DNA of 56,197 nucleotides, taken from NCBI GenBank assembly GCA_947645355.1, contig CANSCI010000006.1, positions 1-56,197 of the forward strand, read 5' to 3'. Below the pieces are notes generated by a model. It saw only the letters and a program-made list of their open reading frames with translations, searched no databases and was not told the origin of the DNA. The stretch comes from an uncultured Dorea sp. GTDB taxonomy: Bacteria; Bacillota; Clostridia; Lachnospirales; Lachnospiraceae. Position numbers and translations under genes: made by a program. Of the stretch, positions 8,185 through 16,070 are shown piece by piece; position 1 is the stretch's first letter, and each line of letters starts with the position of its first letter.

Positions 8185-8535
8185 ATGGTTTTATTTGTAG
8201 AATATCCAAAATGTACGACCTGTCAGCGGGCCAAAAAATGGCTTGATGAGAGAGGGACTGCGTACACCGGGAGGCATATAAAAGAGGAGCGGCCTGCGGC
8301 AGAGGAGTTAAGGGAATGGCACAAAAAAAGCGGACTGCCGCTCAAAAGATTTTTTAACACCAGCGGGATGCTGTATAAAAGCATGGGGCTGAAGGATCGG
8401 CTGCCGTCCATGAGCGAGGAAGAAATGTATGAACTTCTTGCGTCGGACGGGATGCTGGTAAAACGGCCGATTATTGTGGGTGAAGACTTTGTATTGACCG
8501 GATTTAAAGAAAAAGAGTGGGAGCAGGTGCTGTAG
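8185..8535 (+). CDS. ArsC/Spx-family thioredoxin-fold protein
   Basis: 116 residues from the ATG at 8185, which has AGGAGG 8 nt upstream; an ATG at 8179 is too close to it. The N-terminus reads VEYPKCTTCQRAKKWL, a CxxC redox pair at the start of a thioredoxin-like fold. The C-terminal RPIIVGEDFVLTGFKEKEW is typical of the ArsC/YffB/Spx family. Members reduce arsenate with glutathione or thioredoxin, or (Spx) bind RNA polymerase in disulfide stress. No arsenic-resistance genes flank it, so the exact role is open. Confidence 0.82.
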   Translation: MVLFVEYPKCTTCQRAKKWLDERGTAYTGRHIKEERPAAEELREWHKKSGLPLKRFFNTSGMLYKSMGLKDRLPSMSEEEMYELLASDGMLVKRPIIVGEDFVLTGFKEKEWEQVL

Positions 8536-8549
8536 GCCATGGTTTTTTC

Positions 8550-8578
8550 TTGTTTTTTTCACGGTTATGTTCTATAAT
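8550..8578 (+). promoter_or_regulatory. Promoter of fba
   Basis: TTGTTT (8550-8555), 17-nt spacer, TATAAT (8573-8578), 80 bp before the fba start. Confidence 0.65.
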
Positions 8579-8658
8579 GAAAAAAGTGATATTATTTTAT
8601 ATGCCGGCCGGGCGTAACCATGTGCCAGGCCGACTGCAGGAATTGGAGGAATGAAACT

Positions 8659-9522
8659 ATGATGGTATCAGCAAAAGAGATGCTGCAGAAAGCTGTGGCA
8701 GGGCACTATCCAGAAGGTCAGTTCAACATAAACAACCTGGAGTGGACAAAAGCACTCCTTACGGCGGCAGAGGAGTGCAAGTCCCCTGTCATTTTAGGTG
8801 TTTCCGAGGGAGCAGGAAAGTACATGACAGGCTTTAAGACAGTAGAAGATATGGTAGAGGCTATGGTAGAGGAGATGGGAATTACCGTTCCTGTAGCTAC
8901 GCATCTTGACCACGGCAGCTATGACGGATGTATGAAATGTATTGAGGCAGGTTTTACTTCTATCATGTTTGACGGGTCCAAGTACCCGATCGAGGAGAAC
9001 GTTGCCAAGACAAAAGAACTCATTGAGATCTGCCGTGAAAAGGGAATGTCTTTGGAGGCTGAGGTTGGTGCTATCGGCGGAGAAGAGGACGGCGTGATCG
9101 GCCAGGGCGAGTGTGCGGATCCTCAGGAGTGCAAGATGATTGCTGACCTTGGCGTAGATATGCTTGCAGCAGGCATTGGCAATATTCATGGAAAATATCC
9201 GGAGAACTGGGCAGGCTTAAGCTTTGAGACTCTGGATGCTATCCAGAAGCTGACCGGAGATATGCCGTTGGTACTCCACGGTGGTACAGGCATTCCGGAT
9301 GATATGGTGAAAAAGGCAATTGACCTTGGCGTTGCGAAGATCAATGTGAATACAGAGTGCCAGCTTGTATTTGCAGAAGCTACACGTAAATATATCGAGG
9401 CAGGCAAGGATCTGGAAGGCAAGGGCTTTGACCCGCGTAAGTTATTAAAGCCGGGCTTTGAAGCTATCATTGAGAAAGTAAAAGAAAAAATGGAACTGTT
9501 TGGTTCAGTTGGAAAAGCATAA
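8659..9522 (+). CDS. fba: Class II fructose-bisphosphate aldolase
   Basis: 287 residues from the ATG at 8659, with GGAGGA 8 nt before it; the open frame upstream to 8620 lacks family similarity. Zinc and active-site motifs are visible: HLDHGS (about 83-88), SIMFDGSKYP, AEVGAIGGEED, IGNIHGKYP, VLHGGTGIPDD and KINVNTECQ. The enzyme cleaves fructose-1,6-bisphosphate into dihydroxyacetone phosphate and glyceraldehyde-3-phosphate in glycolysis. A single-gene transcript is likely, with the promoter at 8550-8578 and terminator at 9553-9586. Confidence 0.95.
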   Translation: MMVSAKEMLQKAVAGHYPEGQFNINNLEWTKALLTAAEECKSPVILGVSEGAGKYMTGFKTVEDMVEAMVEEMGITVPVATHLDHGSYDGCMKCIEAGFTSIMFDGSKYPIEENVAKTKELIEICREKGMSLEAEVGAIGGEEDGVIGQGECADPQECKMIADLGVDMLAAGIGNIHGKYPENWAGLSFETLDAIQKLTGDMPLVLHGGTGIPDDMVKKAIDLGVAKINVNTECQLVFAEATRKYIEAGKDLEGKGFDPRKLLKPGFEAIIEKVKEKMELFGSVGKA

Positions 9523-9552
9523 GGATAGATACTGACAAACGCAAAGAAAGAT

Positions 9553-9586
9553 AAAGGCGTTCCAACCAGAAGTTGGACGCCTTTTT
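9553..9586 (+). terminator. Terminator of fba
   Basis: AAAGGCGTTCCAAC pairs with GTTGGACGCCTTTTT around a 5-nt loop, with a T tract. Confidence 0.85.
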
Positions 9587-9649
9587 CTGGTCTTCCTGCC
9601 GGAAGGACAGATATGACGATGAGGATAAAAGAAAAGGAGCGTAGAAGAC

Positions 9650-11767
9650 ATGAGTGAAGCAATCAATGTGGCTGACATTTTTGGAAAAGATGTGTTTAAC
9701 GATACGGTCATGCAGGAACGTCTGCCAAAAAAGGTGTACAAGGATCTGAAGAAGATTATTGAGGAGGGCAAGGAACTGGATCTTGCCACGGCGGATGTCA
9801 TTGCGCATGAGATGAAGGAGTGGGCAATCGAGAAGGGCGCCACACATTATACCCATTGGTTCCAGCCTCTGACAGGGGCTACGGCCGAGAAGCATGATTC
9901 TTTTATCTCTACGCCTCTTCCAAGCGGTAAGGTTCTGATGACCTTTTCCGGCAAGGAATTGATCAAGGGAGAGTCTGACGCTTCTTCTTTTCCGTCAGGA
10001 GGACTGAGGGCTACTTTCGAGGCGAGAGGGTATACGGCCTGGGACTGTACCTCACCGGCATTTGTAAGACATGATGCCGCCGGCGGAACGCTCTGTATTC
10101 CAACAGCCTTCTGCTCTTACACCGGGGAGGCGCTGGATCAGAAGACGCCGCTCCTTCGGTCCATGGAAGCGCTGAATGAACAGGCATTGAGGGTTCTGCG
10201 CCTGTTTAAGAACGAGACTTCCCGGAAGGTGACCCCGTCTGTGGGTGCGGAGCAGGAATATTTCCTGATAGATGCAGAGAAATTTAAGCAGAGGAAGGAT
10301 CTGGTGTATGCAGGGCGCACTTTGTTCGGCGCAATGCCTCCGAAGGGCCAGGAACTTGATGACCATTATTTCGGGACGATCCGCCAGAGGATTGCCGGAT
10401 TTATGCGGGAGGTCAATGTGGAACTTTGGAAGGTGGGAGTGTCTGCAAAGACACAGCACAATGAAGTGGCGCCGGCACAGCATGAACTTGCCCCGATCTA
10501 CGCGGCGGCCAATGTGGCGGTTGACCATAACCATCTTGTGATGCAGACACTTAAGAGGGTCGCGCATCAGCACGGGCTCAAATGCCTGCTCCATGAGAAA
10601 CCATTTGCAGGCGTGAACGGTTCCGGAAAGCATGACAACTGGTCCCTGATTACAGATGACGGGAAAAATCTTCTGGAGCCAGGGAAGACTCCCCATGAGA
10701 ACCTGCAGTTTCTGCTTGTGCTCACATGCATTTTGAAAGCGGTGGACGAGCATGCAGAACTGCTCCGTGAGTCTGCGGCAGATCCGGGCAATGACCACAG
10801 GTTGGGTGCGGACGAGGCTCCGCCGGCAATTATATCTGTGTTCCTGGGAGATCAGCTGGGGGACGTGATAAATCAGCTGGTGGACACCGGGGAGGCAACC
10901 CACAGCCTGAAGGGCGGGAAGCTTAAGACCGGGGTGCGGACTCTCCCGGATTTTGCCAAGGACGCTACAGACAGGAACCGTACATCTCCGCTTGCATTTA
11001 CCGGCAACAAGTTTGAGTTCCGTATGGTGGGTTCGAGAGATTCTGTTGCCGGCCCCAATGTGGTTTTGAATACCATTGTCGCAGAGGCATTTGCAAAGGC
11101 CTGTGATGTGCTGGAGGCTGCGGCTGAAGAGGAGTTTGAACTGGCGCTGCATGACCTGATAAAAAAATACGCCGCCGAACATCAGCGGATTATCTTTAAC
11201 GGCAACGGGTATTCGGAGGAATGGGTAGAAATGGCCAAGGAGCGGAAGCTTCCCAACATTAAGGCCATGGTCTATGCGATTCCGGCGCTTACAGATGAAA
11301 AAACGGTTAAGATGTTTGAGCATTTTAATGTATTTACCAGGGCCGAGCTTGAGTCCAGGGCCGAGATCAAGTATGAAAATTATGCGAAGGCTATTAATAT
11401 TGAAGCGCGTACGATGATCGATATGGCCAGCAAACAGATTATTCCGGCAGTTATGAAATATACAAAGGAGCTTGCAGATACGGTGGTGTCCGTGCGGGAG
11501 GCCGGGGCAGACGTATCTGTGCAGTCCGGGCTGCTCGGGGAGGTCAGCACACTGCTTGCCGCGTCCAAGACGGCGCTGGAGCATCTGGCAGAGGTGACAG
11601 AAAAGGCATCGGCGATGAAAGAGGGACAGGCGAGGGCAATATATTACTATACCGATGTAATGACGGCCATGGAAGCCTTGAGAACTCCGGTAGATGCCCT
11701 TGAAATGATCGTGGACAAGGAAGTTTGGCCGATGCCTTCCTACGGAGATCTGATTTTTGAAGTATAG
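9650..11767 (+). CDS. glnN: Type III glutamine synthetase
   Basis: 705 residues, the normal size for GSIII (about 700, far longer than GSI). It catalyses ATP-dependent formation of glutamine from glutamate and ammonium. Visible family segments include [68 protein letters not shown] and [11 protein letters not shown]. The start follows AAAGGAG by 9 nt. GSIII is common in Clostridia and Bacteroidetes, usually nitrogen-regulated; no regulatory site is evident. It is followed, 26 bp later, by a DUF1700 gene. Confidence 0.96.
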   Translation: MSEAINVADIFGKDVFNDTVMQERLPKKVYKDLKKIIEEGKELDLATADVIAHEMKEWAIEKGATHYTHWFQPLTGATAEKHDSFISTPLPSGKVLMTFSGKELIKGESDASSFPSGGLRATFEARGYTAWDCTSPAFVRHDAAGGTLCIPTAFCSYTGEALDQKTPLLRSMEALNEQALRVLRLFKNETSRKVTPSVGAEQEYFLIDAEKFKQRKDLVYAGRTLFGAMPPKGQELDDHYFGTIRQRIAGFMREVNVELWKVGVSAKTQHNEVAPAQHELAPIYAAANVAVDHNHLVMQTLKRVAHQHGLKCLLHEKPFAGVNGSGKHDNWSLITDDGKNLLEPGKTPHENLQFLLVLTCILKAVDEHAELLRESAADPGNDHRLGADEAPPAIISVFLGDQLGDVINQLVDTGEATHSLKGGKLKTGVRTLPDFAKDATDRNRTSPLAFTGNKFEFRMVGSRDSVAGPNVVLNTIVAEAFAKACDVLEAAAEEEFELALHDLIKKYAAEHQRIIFNGNGYSEEWVEMAKERKLPNIKAMVYAIPALTDEKTVKMFEHFNVFTRAELESRAEIKYENYAKAINIEARTMIDMASKQIIPAVMKYTKELADTVVSVREAGADVSVQSGLLGEVSTLLAASKTALEHLAEVTEKASAMKEGQARAIYYYTDVMTAMEALRTPVDALEMIVDKEVWPMPSYGDLIFEV

Positions 11768-11793
11768 GACTTTTGGATATCAGGAGGATATGC

Positions 11794-12261
11794 ATGTCGA
11801 AGAATGAATTTTTGGAGAAATTAAAAGAAGCCCTGGCAAATGACCTGGATCCGGCAGCCGTGCGCGAGCAGGTAGATTTTTACAGTCAATATATAGACGG
11901 AGAGATCGGATCCGGAAGGACGGAGGGTGATGTGACGGAGGAACTTGGAGACCCGTGGGCGATTGCACGAACCATTATAGATTCCTCCGGAACCCAGGAT
12001 TATGCGCGGGATGCAGACTCTTACGCCTCCCGCAGCAGGGGCGAAGGTGAAAGGCGGGACAGCAGGGATCCTTATGGGCAGATCCGCGTGTCCAGATTTC
12101 ATGCAGCGTGGAGAGTGCTTCTGGCAGTCCTTGGGATTGTCGGGATCATTATGCTTGCGGCGGCAGTCATAGGAGGGATTATCAGTATTCTTGCCCCGAT
12201 TCTCGTGCCGCTGTTCTTTATACTGGCAGTGGTTCGGATGATAAAAGAAAGACGGAAATAA
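11794..12261 (+). CDS. DUF1700 membrane protein
   Basis: 155 residues from the ATG at 11794, which has AGGAGG 7 nt upstream. Residues 1-60 form the DUF1700/HAAS-type helical domain (FLEKLKEAL...YDGEIG-like repeats, EELGDPWAIARTII). A charged linker (about 65-105) is followed by two transmembrane helices (VLLAVLGIVGIIMLAAAVIGG, ISILAPILVPLFFILAVV). The domain is often paired with PadR-type regulators and may sense membrane state, but none is adjacent here. Function unknown. Confidence 0.75.
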   Translation: MSKNEFLEKLKEALANDLDPAAVREQVDFYSQYIDGEIGSGRTEGDVTEELGDPWAIARTIIDSSGTQDYARDADSYASRSRGEGERRDSRDPYGQIRVSRFHAAWRVLLAVLGIVGIIMLAAAVIGGIISILAPILVPLFFILAVVRMIKERRK

Positions 12262-12266
12262 AAGTA

Positions 12267-12298
12267 AAAGACCGATGGGGGAGCCATCGGTCTTTTGA
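12267..12298 (+). terminator. Terminator after the DUF1700 gene
   Basis: AAAGACCGATGG / CCATCGGTCTTTT with a 5-nt loop. Confidence 0.85.
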
Positions 12299-12324
12299 GG
12301 GGAGTATAAATAATTAATAAGGGG

Positions 12325-12348
12325 TTGTAGGAAGTATCCTTCCTACAA
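12325..12348. other. Perfect 10-bp hairpin without T tract
   Basis: TTGTAGGAAG (12325-12334) and CTTCCTACAA (12339-12348) around a 4-nt loop. It lies in the 238-bp gap before the Asn/Ser repeat gene and is not followed by T residues, so it is not a typical terminator. It may be a leader structure or a protein site; nothing else codes in this gap. Confidence 0.5.
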
Positions 12349-12499
12349 GAAATAGTATAATATAGCTATAATTAAAAAGCAAGTAAAAATTTAAAAAAAT
12401 CTTAATATATTTCTGATGCGTTTTTTGTGAAAAAGTACATAAAAAGATGAAACAAGGACATAATAACCTCGTAACAAAAAAGATTTAGGAGGAATTAAC

Positions 12500-12670
12500 A
12501 TGGCTAAGAACTATAATTCATCTAATTCAAATGCATCTAATATGAATTCTACAAACAAGAATGCTTCCAACAAGAATGCTTCTAACCAGAATTCTACAAA
12601 CAGAAACGCATCTGATAAGAACGCATCTAACAAAAATGCATCTAACACAAGCAACGACAACAGCTACTAA
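12500..12670 (+). CDS. 56-residue Asn/Ser-rich repeat protein
   Basis: Starts MAKNYNSSNSN and ends NTSNDNSY, with a near-perfect ribosome site TAGGAGG 7 nt upstream. Almost the whole protein is built from a degenerate NASNKNASN / NSTNRNAS repeat; Asn, Ser, Ala, Lys and Thr make up most residues, with no hydrophobic core. I do not recognise it as a named family. The low-complexity, Asn/Ser/Ala-rich, Gly-poor composition recalls gamma-type small acid-soluble spore proteins, used as amino-acid stores, but that is only an analogy. A CATAATA at 12457-12463 could be a sporulation-type -10, also weak. It is a single-gene unit with a hairpin after it. Confidence 0.75.
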   Translation: MAKNYNSSNSNASNMNSTNKNASNKNASNQNSTNRNASDKNASNKNASNTSNDNSY

Positions 12671-12687
12671 GTAAGCAGGCAGTGCAG

Positions 12688-12716
12688 GGAAGGCATGTGA
12701 TTATCACATGTCTTTT
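12688..12716 (+). terminator. Probable terminator after the Asn/Ser repeat gene
   Basis: GGCATGTGA / TCACATGTC hairpin followed by TTTTCTG. The flanks (GCAGGCAG... and CTGCCTGC) can extend the stem. Confidence 0.6.
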
Positions 12717-12818
12717 CTGCCTTTTCTGCCTGCTCTGTCAGCAAAATACATTGACAAACACAAAGGACTGCAAGTAAGATAAAAGGGTGAGACCAAGAAA
12801 GCACAGACGGAGAGATTT

Positions 12819-13979
12819 ATGGAGAGAATGGAGTTGATTGCCCCGTGCCATTTTGGCCTGGAGGCAGTTTTAAAGAGGGAGATCATTGATCTTGGATATG
12901 AGATCGCAGAGGTAGAGGACGGGAGAGTTACCTTCTACGGAGACGCAGATGCCATCTGCAGGGCCAATATTTTTTTAAGAACGGCAGAACGGATTCTGGT
13001 GAAGGCGGGAAGTTTTTGTGCGGTAACCTTTGAGGAGTTGTTCGAGAAGACCAGGGATCTTCCCTGGGAGCGTTACATACCGAAGAACGGGAAATTTTGG
13101 GTGGCAAAGGCTGCTTCAGTAAAAAGCAGGCTGTTCAGTCCGTCGGATATACAGTCGATAATGAAAAAAGCAATTGTGAGAAGACTCTCGGAGCATTACC
13201 ATATAGAGTGGTTTCCGGAGGATGCAGCCGCTTATCCGATCCGTGTCTTTTTGATGAAGGATCGTGTGACGGTTGGAATTGATACATCGGGGGTTTCTCT
13301 TCACAAGAGAGGCTATCGGGAGGTGTCCGGCAAAGCTCCTATCACAGAGACGCTGGCGGCGGCGTTGATTATGCTGACCCCATGGAGGAAGGAGCGTTCT
13401 TTGGTGGATCCATTTTGCGGAAGCGGGACATTTCCCATTGAAGCGGCCATGATGGCAGCCAATGCGGCTCCGGGAATGAACCGTACTTTTACGGCAGAGG
13501 AGTGGGAGAATGTGGTCCCGAAAAAGATGTGGTACGATGTTGTAGATGAGGCGAATGACCTGATGGATACGGATATAGAGGTGGATATCCAGGGGTATGA
13601 CCTGGATGGGTCGGTAATTAAGATTGCAAGGAGAAATGCGCGGGAGGCGGGCGTAGGACACCTGATCCATTTTCAGGAGCGGGATGTAAGGTCACTGAGC
13701 CATCCGAAAAAGTACGGCTTTGTGATCACCAATCCGCCGTACGGTGAGAGACTGGAAGACAAACAATCGCTTCCTGCGCTGTATAAGGCCTTTGGGGAAA
13801 GTTTTGCGGGGCTTGATGCATGGTCGGCCTGCATGATTACCTCTTATGAAGAGGCAGAGCGGTATTTTGGAAGGAAGGCTGACAGAAACCGGAAGATATA
13901 TAACGGGATGCTGAAGACTTATTTTTATCAGTTTATGGGGCCGAGGCCGCCAAGAGCGAAAGAAGGGAAGAGATTATGA
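12819..13979 (+). CDS. THUMP-domain class I SAM RNA methyltransferase (RlmL N-terminal/YpsC type)
   Basis: 386 residues. The N-terminal THUMP domain (about 45-160) binds RNA. The C-terminal Rossmann methylase has the SAM loop DPFCGSGTFPIEAA (about 195-208) and catalytic NPPYGERL (about 306-313), the N-methylating NPPY signature. Homologues methylate 23S rRNA at G2445 (RlmL) or a related guanine, giving m2G. The start has a GGAGAG site. The 3' end overlaps the next gene by 4 bp (ATGA), so the two are translationally coupled. Confidence 0.9.
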   Translation: MERMELIAPCHFGLEAVLKREIIDLGYEIAEVEDGRVTFYGDADAICRANIFLRTAERILVKAGSFCAVTFEELFEKTRDLPWERYIPKNGKFWVAKAASVKSRLFSPSDIQSIMKKAIVRRLSEHYHIEWFPEDAAAYPIRVFLMKDRVTVGIDTSGVSLHKRGYREVSGKAPITETLAAALIMLTPWRKERSLVDPFCGSGTFPIEAAMMAANAAPGMNRTFTAEEWENVVPKKMWYDVVDEANDLMDTDIEVDIQGYDLDGSVIKIARRNAREAGVGHLIHFQERDVRSLSHPKKYGFVITNPPYGERLEDKQSLPALYKAFGESFAGLDAWSACMITSYEEAERYFGRKADRNRKIYNGMLKTYFYQFMGPRPPRAKEGKRL

Positions 13980-14590
13980 GAAAGATTATATTTGCGACAG
14001 GGAATGAGAATAAGATGGCAGAGATCCGTATGATCCTTGCAGATCTTAACATGGAGATCCTCTCACAGAAAGAGGCAGGGATTAAAGCCGACGCGGCAGA
14101 AGATGGGGCTACATTTGAGGAGAATGCAGAGATCAAGGCGGCAGCGGTTGCAAGGATTGCTTCTTCTGTGCCGGGGTATGAGGATGCAGTTGTAATGGCA
14201 GATGATTCCGGCCTGGAGATCGATTATCTGAATAAAGAGCCCGGTATTTACTCGGCCAGGTATATGGGGGAGGATACCTCCTATGATATAAAAAACAGGG
14301 CTCTTATTGACCGACTTGAGGGTGTGCCGGACGAGAATAGGACGGCCAGATTTGTATGTGCCATTGCGGCAGTATTCCCGGACGGCAGCAGTGAAGTGGT
14401 GAGAGGGACTATGGAGGGGAGGATCGGGTATGAGGCCGCAGGGGAAAATGGCTTTGGCTATGATCCTATCTTTTACCTTCCCGAGTATGGGTGCACCAGC
14501 GCGCAGCTTCCGCCGGAGAAGAAAAATCAGTTGAGCCACAGAGGTGAGGGCCTGCGAAAGATCCGGGAAGTCCTCACAGAGAAACTTTAA
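13976..14590 (+). CDS. rdgB: XTP/dITP pyrophosphatase (RdgB/HAM1)
   Basis: 204 residues with the family N-terminus IIFATGNENKMAEI, the active-site segment VVMADDSGLEID, YSARYMGEDT, ENGFGYDPIF and the C-terminal LSHRGEGLRK. It hydrolyses non-canonical purine nucleoside triphosphates (XTP, ITP, dITP) to the monophosphate, keeping them out of nucleic acids. It overlaps the methyltransferase gene by 4 bp and is followed 26 bp later by the phosphodiesterase gene, an order common in Clostridia. Confidence 0.94.
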   Translation: MRKIIFATGNENKMAEIRMILADLNMEILSQKEAGIKADAAEDGATFEENAEIKAAAVARIASSVPGYEDAVVMADDSGLEIDYLNKEPGIYSARYMGEDTSYDIKNRALIDRLEGVPDENRTARFVCAIAAVFPDGSSEVVRGTMEGRIGYEAAGENGFGYDPIFYLPEYGCTSAQLPPEKKNQLSHRGEGLRKIREVLTEKL

Positions 14591-14616
14591 AAACAGTAAG
14601 TAGTTCGAGGGCAGAT

Positions 14617-15096
14617 ATGAGAGTATTGATCGTAAGTGATACACACAGGTCCTTAAGGAATCTGGAGCAGGTAATTGAGAGAGAAAAGCCGGTGGACATG
14701 CTGATCCACCTTGGTGACGTTGAGGGGGCAGAAGACTATATCAAGGCGCTTGTAGACTGTCCTGTGCATATGGTGGGCGGTAATAACGACTTTATCAGCG
14801 ACCTGCCGAGAGAAGAGGAATTTGCGGCGGAGGGGCGGCGTATTTTTATTACCCATGGGCATTATTACTATGTATCCATGGATGAGGAGAAGTTGAAAGA
14901 GGCGGCAAGAAGACGGGGAGCGGATATTGTGATGTACGGGCATACTCATAGACCGTGCTGCCATGAGGATCAGGGGATGTTCATCTTAAATCCGGGCAGC
15001 ATCGCCTATCCCCGGCAGATGGGCAGGCAGGCTTCCTATATTGTGATGGAGCTTCTGGAGGGGCAGCCGCCTAAAGTAGAGGTGAGGTTTGTGTAA
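14617..15096 (+). CDS. YfcE/MJ0936-family metallophosphodiesterase
   Basis: 159 residues with the calcineurin-like metal motifs: SDTHRSL near residue 8, HLGDVEG near 32, GGNNDF near 55 (the family GNCD-type site), ITHGHYY near 80 and YGHTHRP near 108, with NPGSIAYPR at the end. Family members hydrolyse phosphodiesters with Mn2+; physiological substrate unknown. Last gene of the three-gene unit beginning at 12819. Confidence 0.9.
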   Translation: MRVLIVSDTHRSLRNLEQVIEREKPVDMLIHLGDVEGAEDYIKALVDCPVHMVGGNNDFISDLPREEEFAAEGRRIFITHGHYYYVSMDEEKLKEAARRRGADIVMYGHTHRPCCHEDQGMFILNPGSIAYPRQMGRQASYIVMELLEGQPPKVEVRFV

Positions 15097-15180
15097 GCGG
15101 CTTTAAAGTGGAACGAAACTTTTTGCTTCACCTTGGTCGAAAAACGTCTTAAAAATAGGCTTGAAATAATAAAAAAATTG

Positions 15181-15209
15181 TTGACAAGCTGATAACCTTG
15201 CTATATAAT
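15181..15209 (+). promoter_or_regulatory. Consensus promoter of the tRNA operon
   Basis: TTGACA (15181-15186), 17-nt spacer, TATAAT (15204-15209): both hexamers match the sigma-A consensus exactly. It is 51 bp upstream of tRNA-Pro. Confidence 0.9.
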
Positions 15210-15259
15210 AATTCTTGTGTCACGAAGAAACGGCCTGAAAATGCAAAATAAAATATTGT

Positions 15260-15334
15260 CGGGGTGTGGCTCAGCTTGGCTAGAGCGCCTGGTTTGGGAC
15301 CAGGAGGCCGCAGGTTCGAATCCTGTCACCCCGA
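15260..15334 (+). tRNA. tRNA-Pro (TGG)
   Basis: 75 nt. The acceptor CGGGGTG pairs with CACCCCG and the anticodon loop TTTGGGA gives TGG. First gene of a six-tRNA operon; CCA is not encoded. Confidence 0.94.
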
Positions 15335-15341
15335 TATGTAT

Positions 15342-15412
15342 GCGGGTGTAGTTCAATGGTAGAACACTAGCCTTCCAAGCTAGATACGTGGGTTCGATTC
15401 CCATCACCCGCT
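15342..15412 (+). tRNA. tRNA-Gly (TCC)
   Basis: 71 nt. The acceptor GCGGGTG pairs with CACCCGC and the anticodon loop CTTCCAA gives TCC. It lies 7 bp after tRNA-Pro. Confidence 0.94.
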
Positions 15413-15470
15413 TTCTTAAAGCCATAAGGCGGTTTTAAGGAGCATAGTTCTAAAAGAGCTGTCAGTTTAT

Positions 15471-15544
15471 GAGTCTGTAGCTCAGCTGGATAGAGCAACG
15501 GCCTTCTAAGCCGTAGGTCGAGGGTTCGAATCCCCCCAGGCTCG
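15471..15544 (+). tRNA. tRNA-Arg (TCT)
   Basis: 74 nt. The acceptor GAGTCTG pairs with CAGGCTC (one G-T pair), the anticodon loop CTTCTAA gives TCT, and the discriminator is G. Confidence 0.94.
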
Positions 15545-15610
15545 TTGGAACCACAGAAAATTTAATAAAGTGATACTTAGTTGGACAAAATAGTTCGATA
15601 AGTAATATAT

Positions 15611-15685
15611 GGTGGGTATGGTGCAGTTGGTTAGCGCGCCAGATTGTGGTTCTGGATATCATGGGTTCGAGTCCCATTACCCACC
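15611..15685 (+). tRNA. tRNA-His (GTG)
   Basis: 75 nt including the extra 5' G at -1 that pairs with the discriminator C, the hallmark of tRNA-His. The anticodon loop TTGTGGT gives GTG. Confidence 0.94.
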
Positions 15686-15715
15686 TTTCTTTTTTTCTTT
15701 ATAGAGATATATTAT

Positions 15716-15787
15716 TGGGCTATCGCCAAGCGGTAAGGCACAGGACTTTGACTCCTGCATTCGTTGGTTCGAATCCAACTAGCCCAG
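15716..15787 (+). tRNA. tRNA-Gln (TTG)
   Basis: 72 nt. The acceptor TGGGCTA pairs with TAGCCCA and the anticodon loop CTTTGAC gives TTG. Confidence 0.94.
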
Positions 15788-15794
15788 TTTTTAT

Positions 15795-15867
15795 GGGCGT
15801 GTAGCTCAGGTGGTAGAGCACTTGACTTTTAATCAAGTTGTCCGGGGTTCGAATCCCCGCACGCTCA
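15795..15867 (+). tRNA. tRNA-Lys (TTT), prophage insertion target
   Basis: 73 nt. The acceptor GGGCGTG pairs with CACGCTC and the anticodon loop CTTTTAA gives TTT. Positions 15817-15867 are repeated exactly at 54618-54668. The gene is whole because the phage brought its own copy of the 3' part, so integration did not destroy the tRNA. Confidence 0.95.
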
Positions 15868-15869
15868 GT
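15817..15869 (+). other. attL core of the prophage (53 bp, in tRNA-Lys)
   Basis: 53 identical bases shared with 54618-54670, covering the anticodon stem-loop to the 3' end of tRNA-Lys plus two bases. The sequence to the right (starting CGATATAAG) is phage. The adjacent integrase gene supports site-specific insertion here. Confidence 0.95.
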
Positions 15870-15966
15870 CGATATAAGAAGCGGAAACTCAGTGTTTGCA
15901 AGGGTTTCCGCTATTTTTTTGTTTTTATACACTGCTGTCATATGCTCCTCTATGGTGCCTGTATAA

Positions 15967-16004
15967 ATGTCTCAAACATGTCTCAATGTCTCAAAAATGT
16001 CTCA
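15967..16004 (+). repeat. Four direct repeats ATGTCTCA, candidate integrase arm sites
   Basis: Copies start at 15967, 15978, 15986 and 15997 (spacing 11, 8, 11). Two more copies in the same orientation and 11 bp apart lie near attR (54554, 54565). Repeats on both sides of the core are what arm-type sites of a tyrosine integrase look like after integration. The 203-bp segment 15868-16070 holds nothing else but the integrase terminator. Confidence 0.7.
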
Positions 16005-16028
16005 TTTTTTCTAAAAAACTGTCAAAGA

Positions 16029-16069
16029 AAAAAAAGAGCTTTGCAAGCCGCAAAAACTCTTTTTTTTGA
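16029..16069 (-). terminator. Terminator of the integrase gene
   Basis: AAAAAGAG (16031-16038 region) pairs with CTCTTTTT next to 16069. The stem is A/T-rich with T tracts on both strands, directly after the integrase stop. Confidence 0.55.
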
Positions 16070-16070
16070 A

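Noticed and set aside
10052..11584. 510-residue minus-strand ORF
   Set aside because: Antisense shadow of glnN, whose product is clearly conserved; no ribosome site and Cys/His-rich composition typical of shadow frames.
15201..15941. Several minus-strand ORFs of 71-74 residues reading like GIEPTYLAWKAS or GFEPSTYGLEGR
   Set aside because: They lie antisense to the tRNA genes; this repeated GxEP... pattern is the reverse translation of conserved T arms and anticodon regions, not protein.
15960..16010. CRISPR-like short repeats
   Set aside because: The 8-bp ATGTCTCA units have spacers of only 0-3 bp and a second set at the other prophage end; arm-type integrase sites explain them better.
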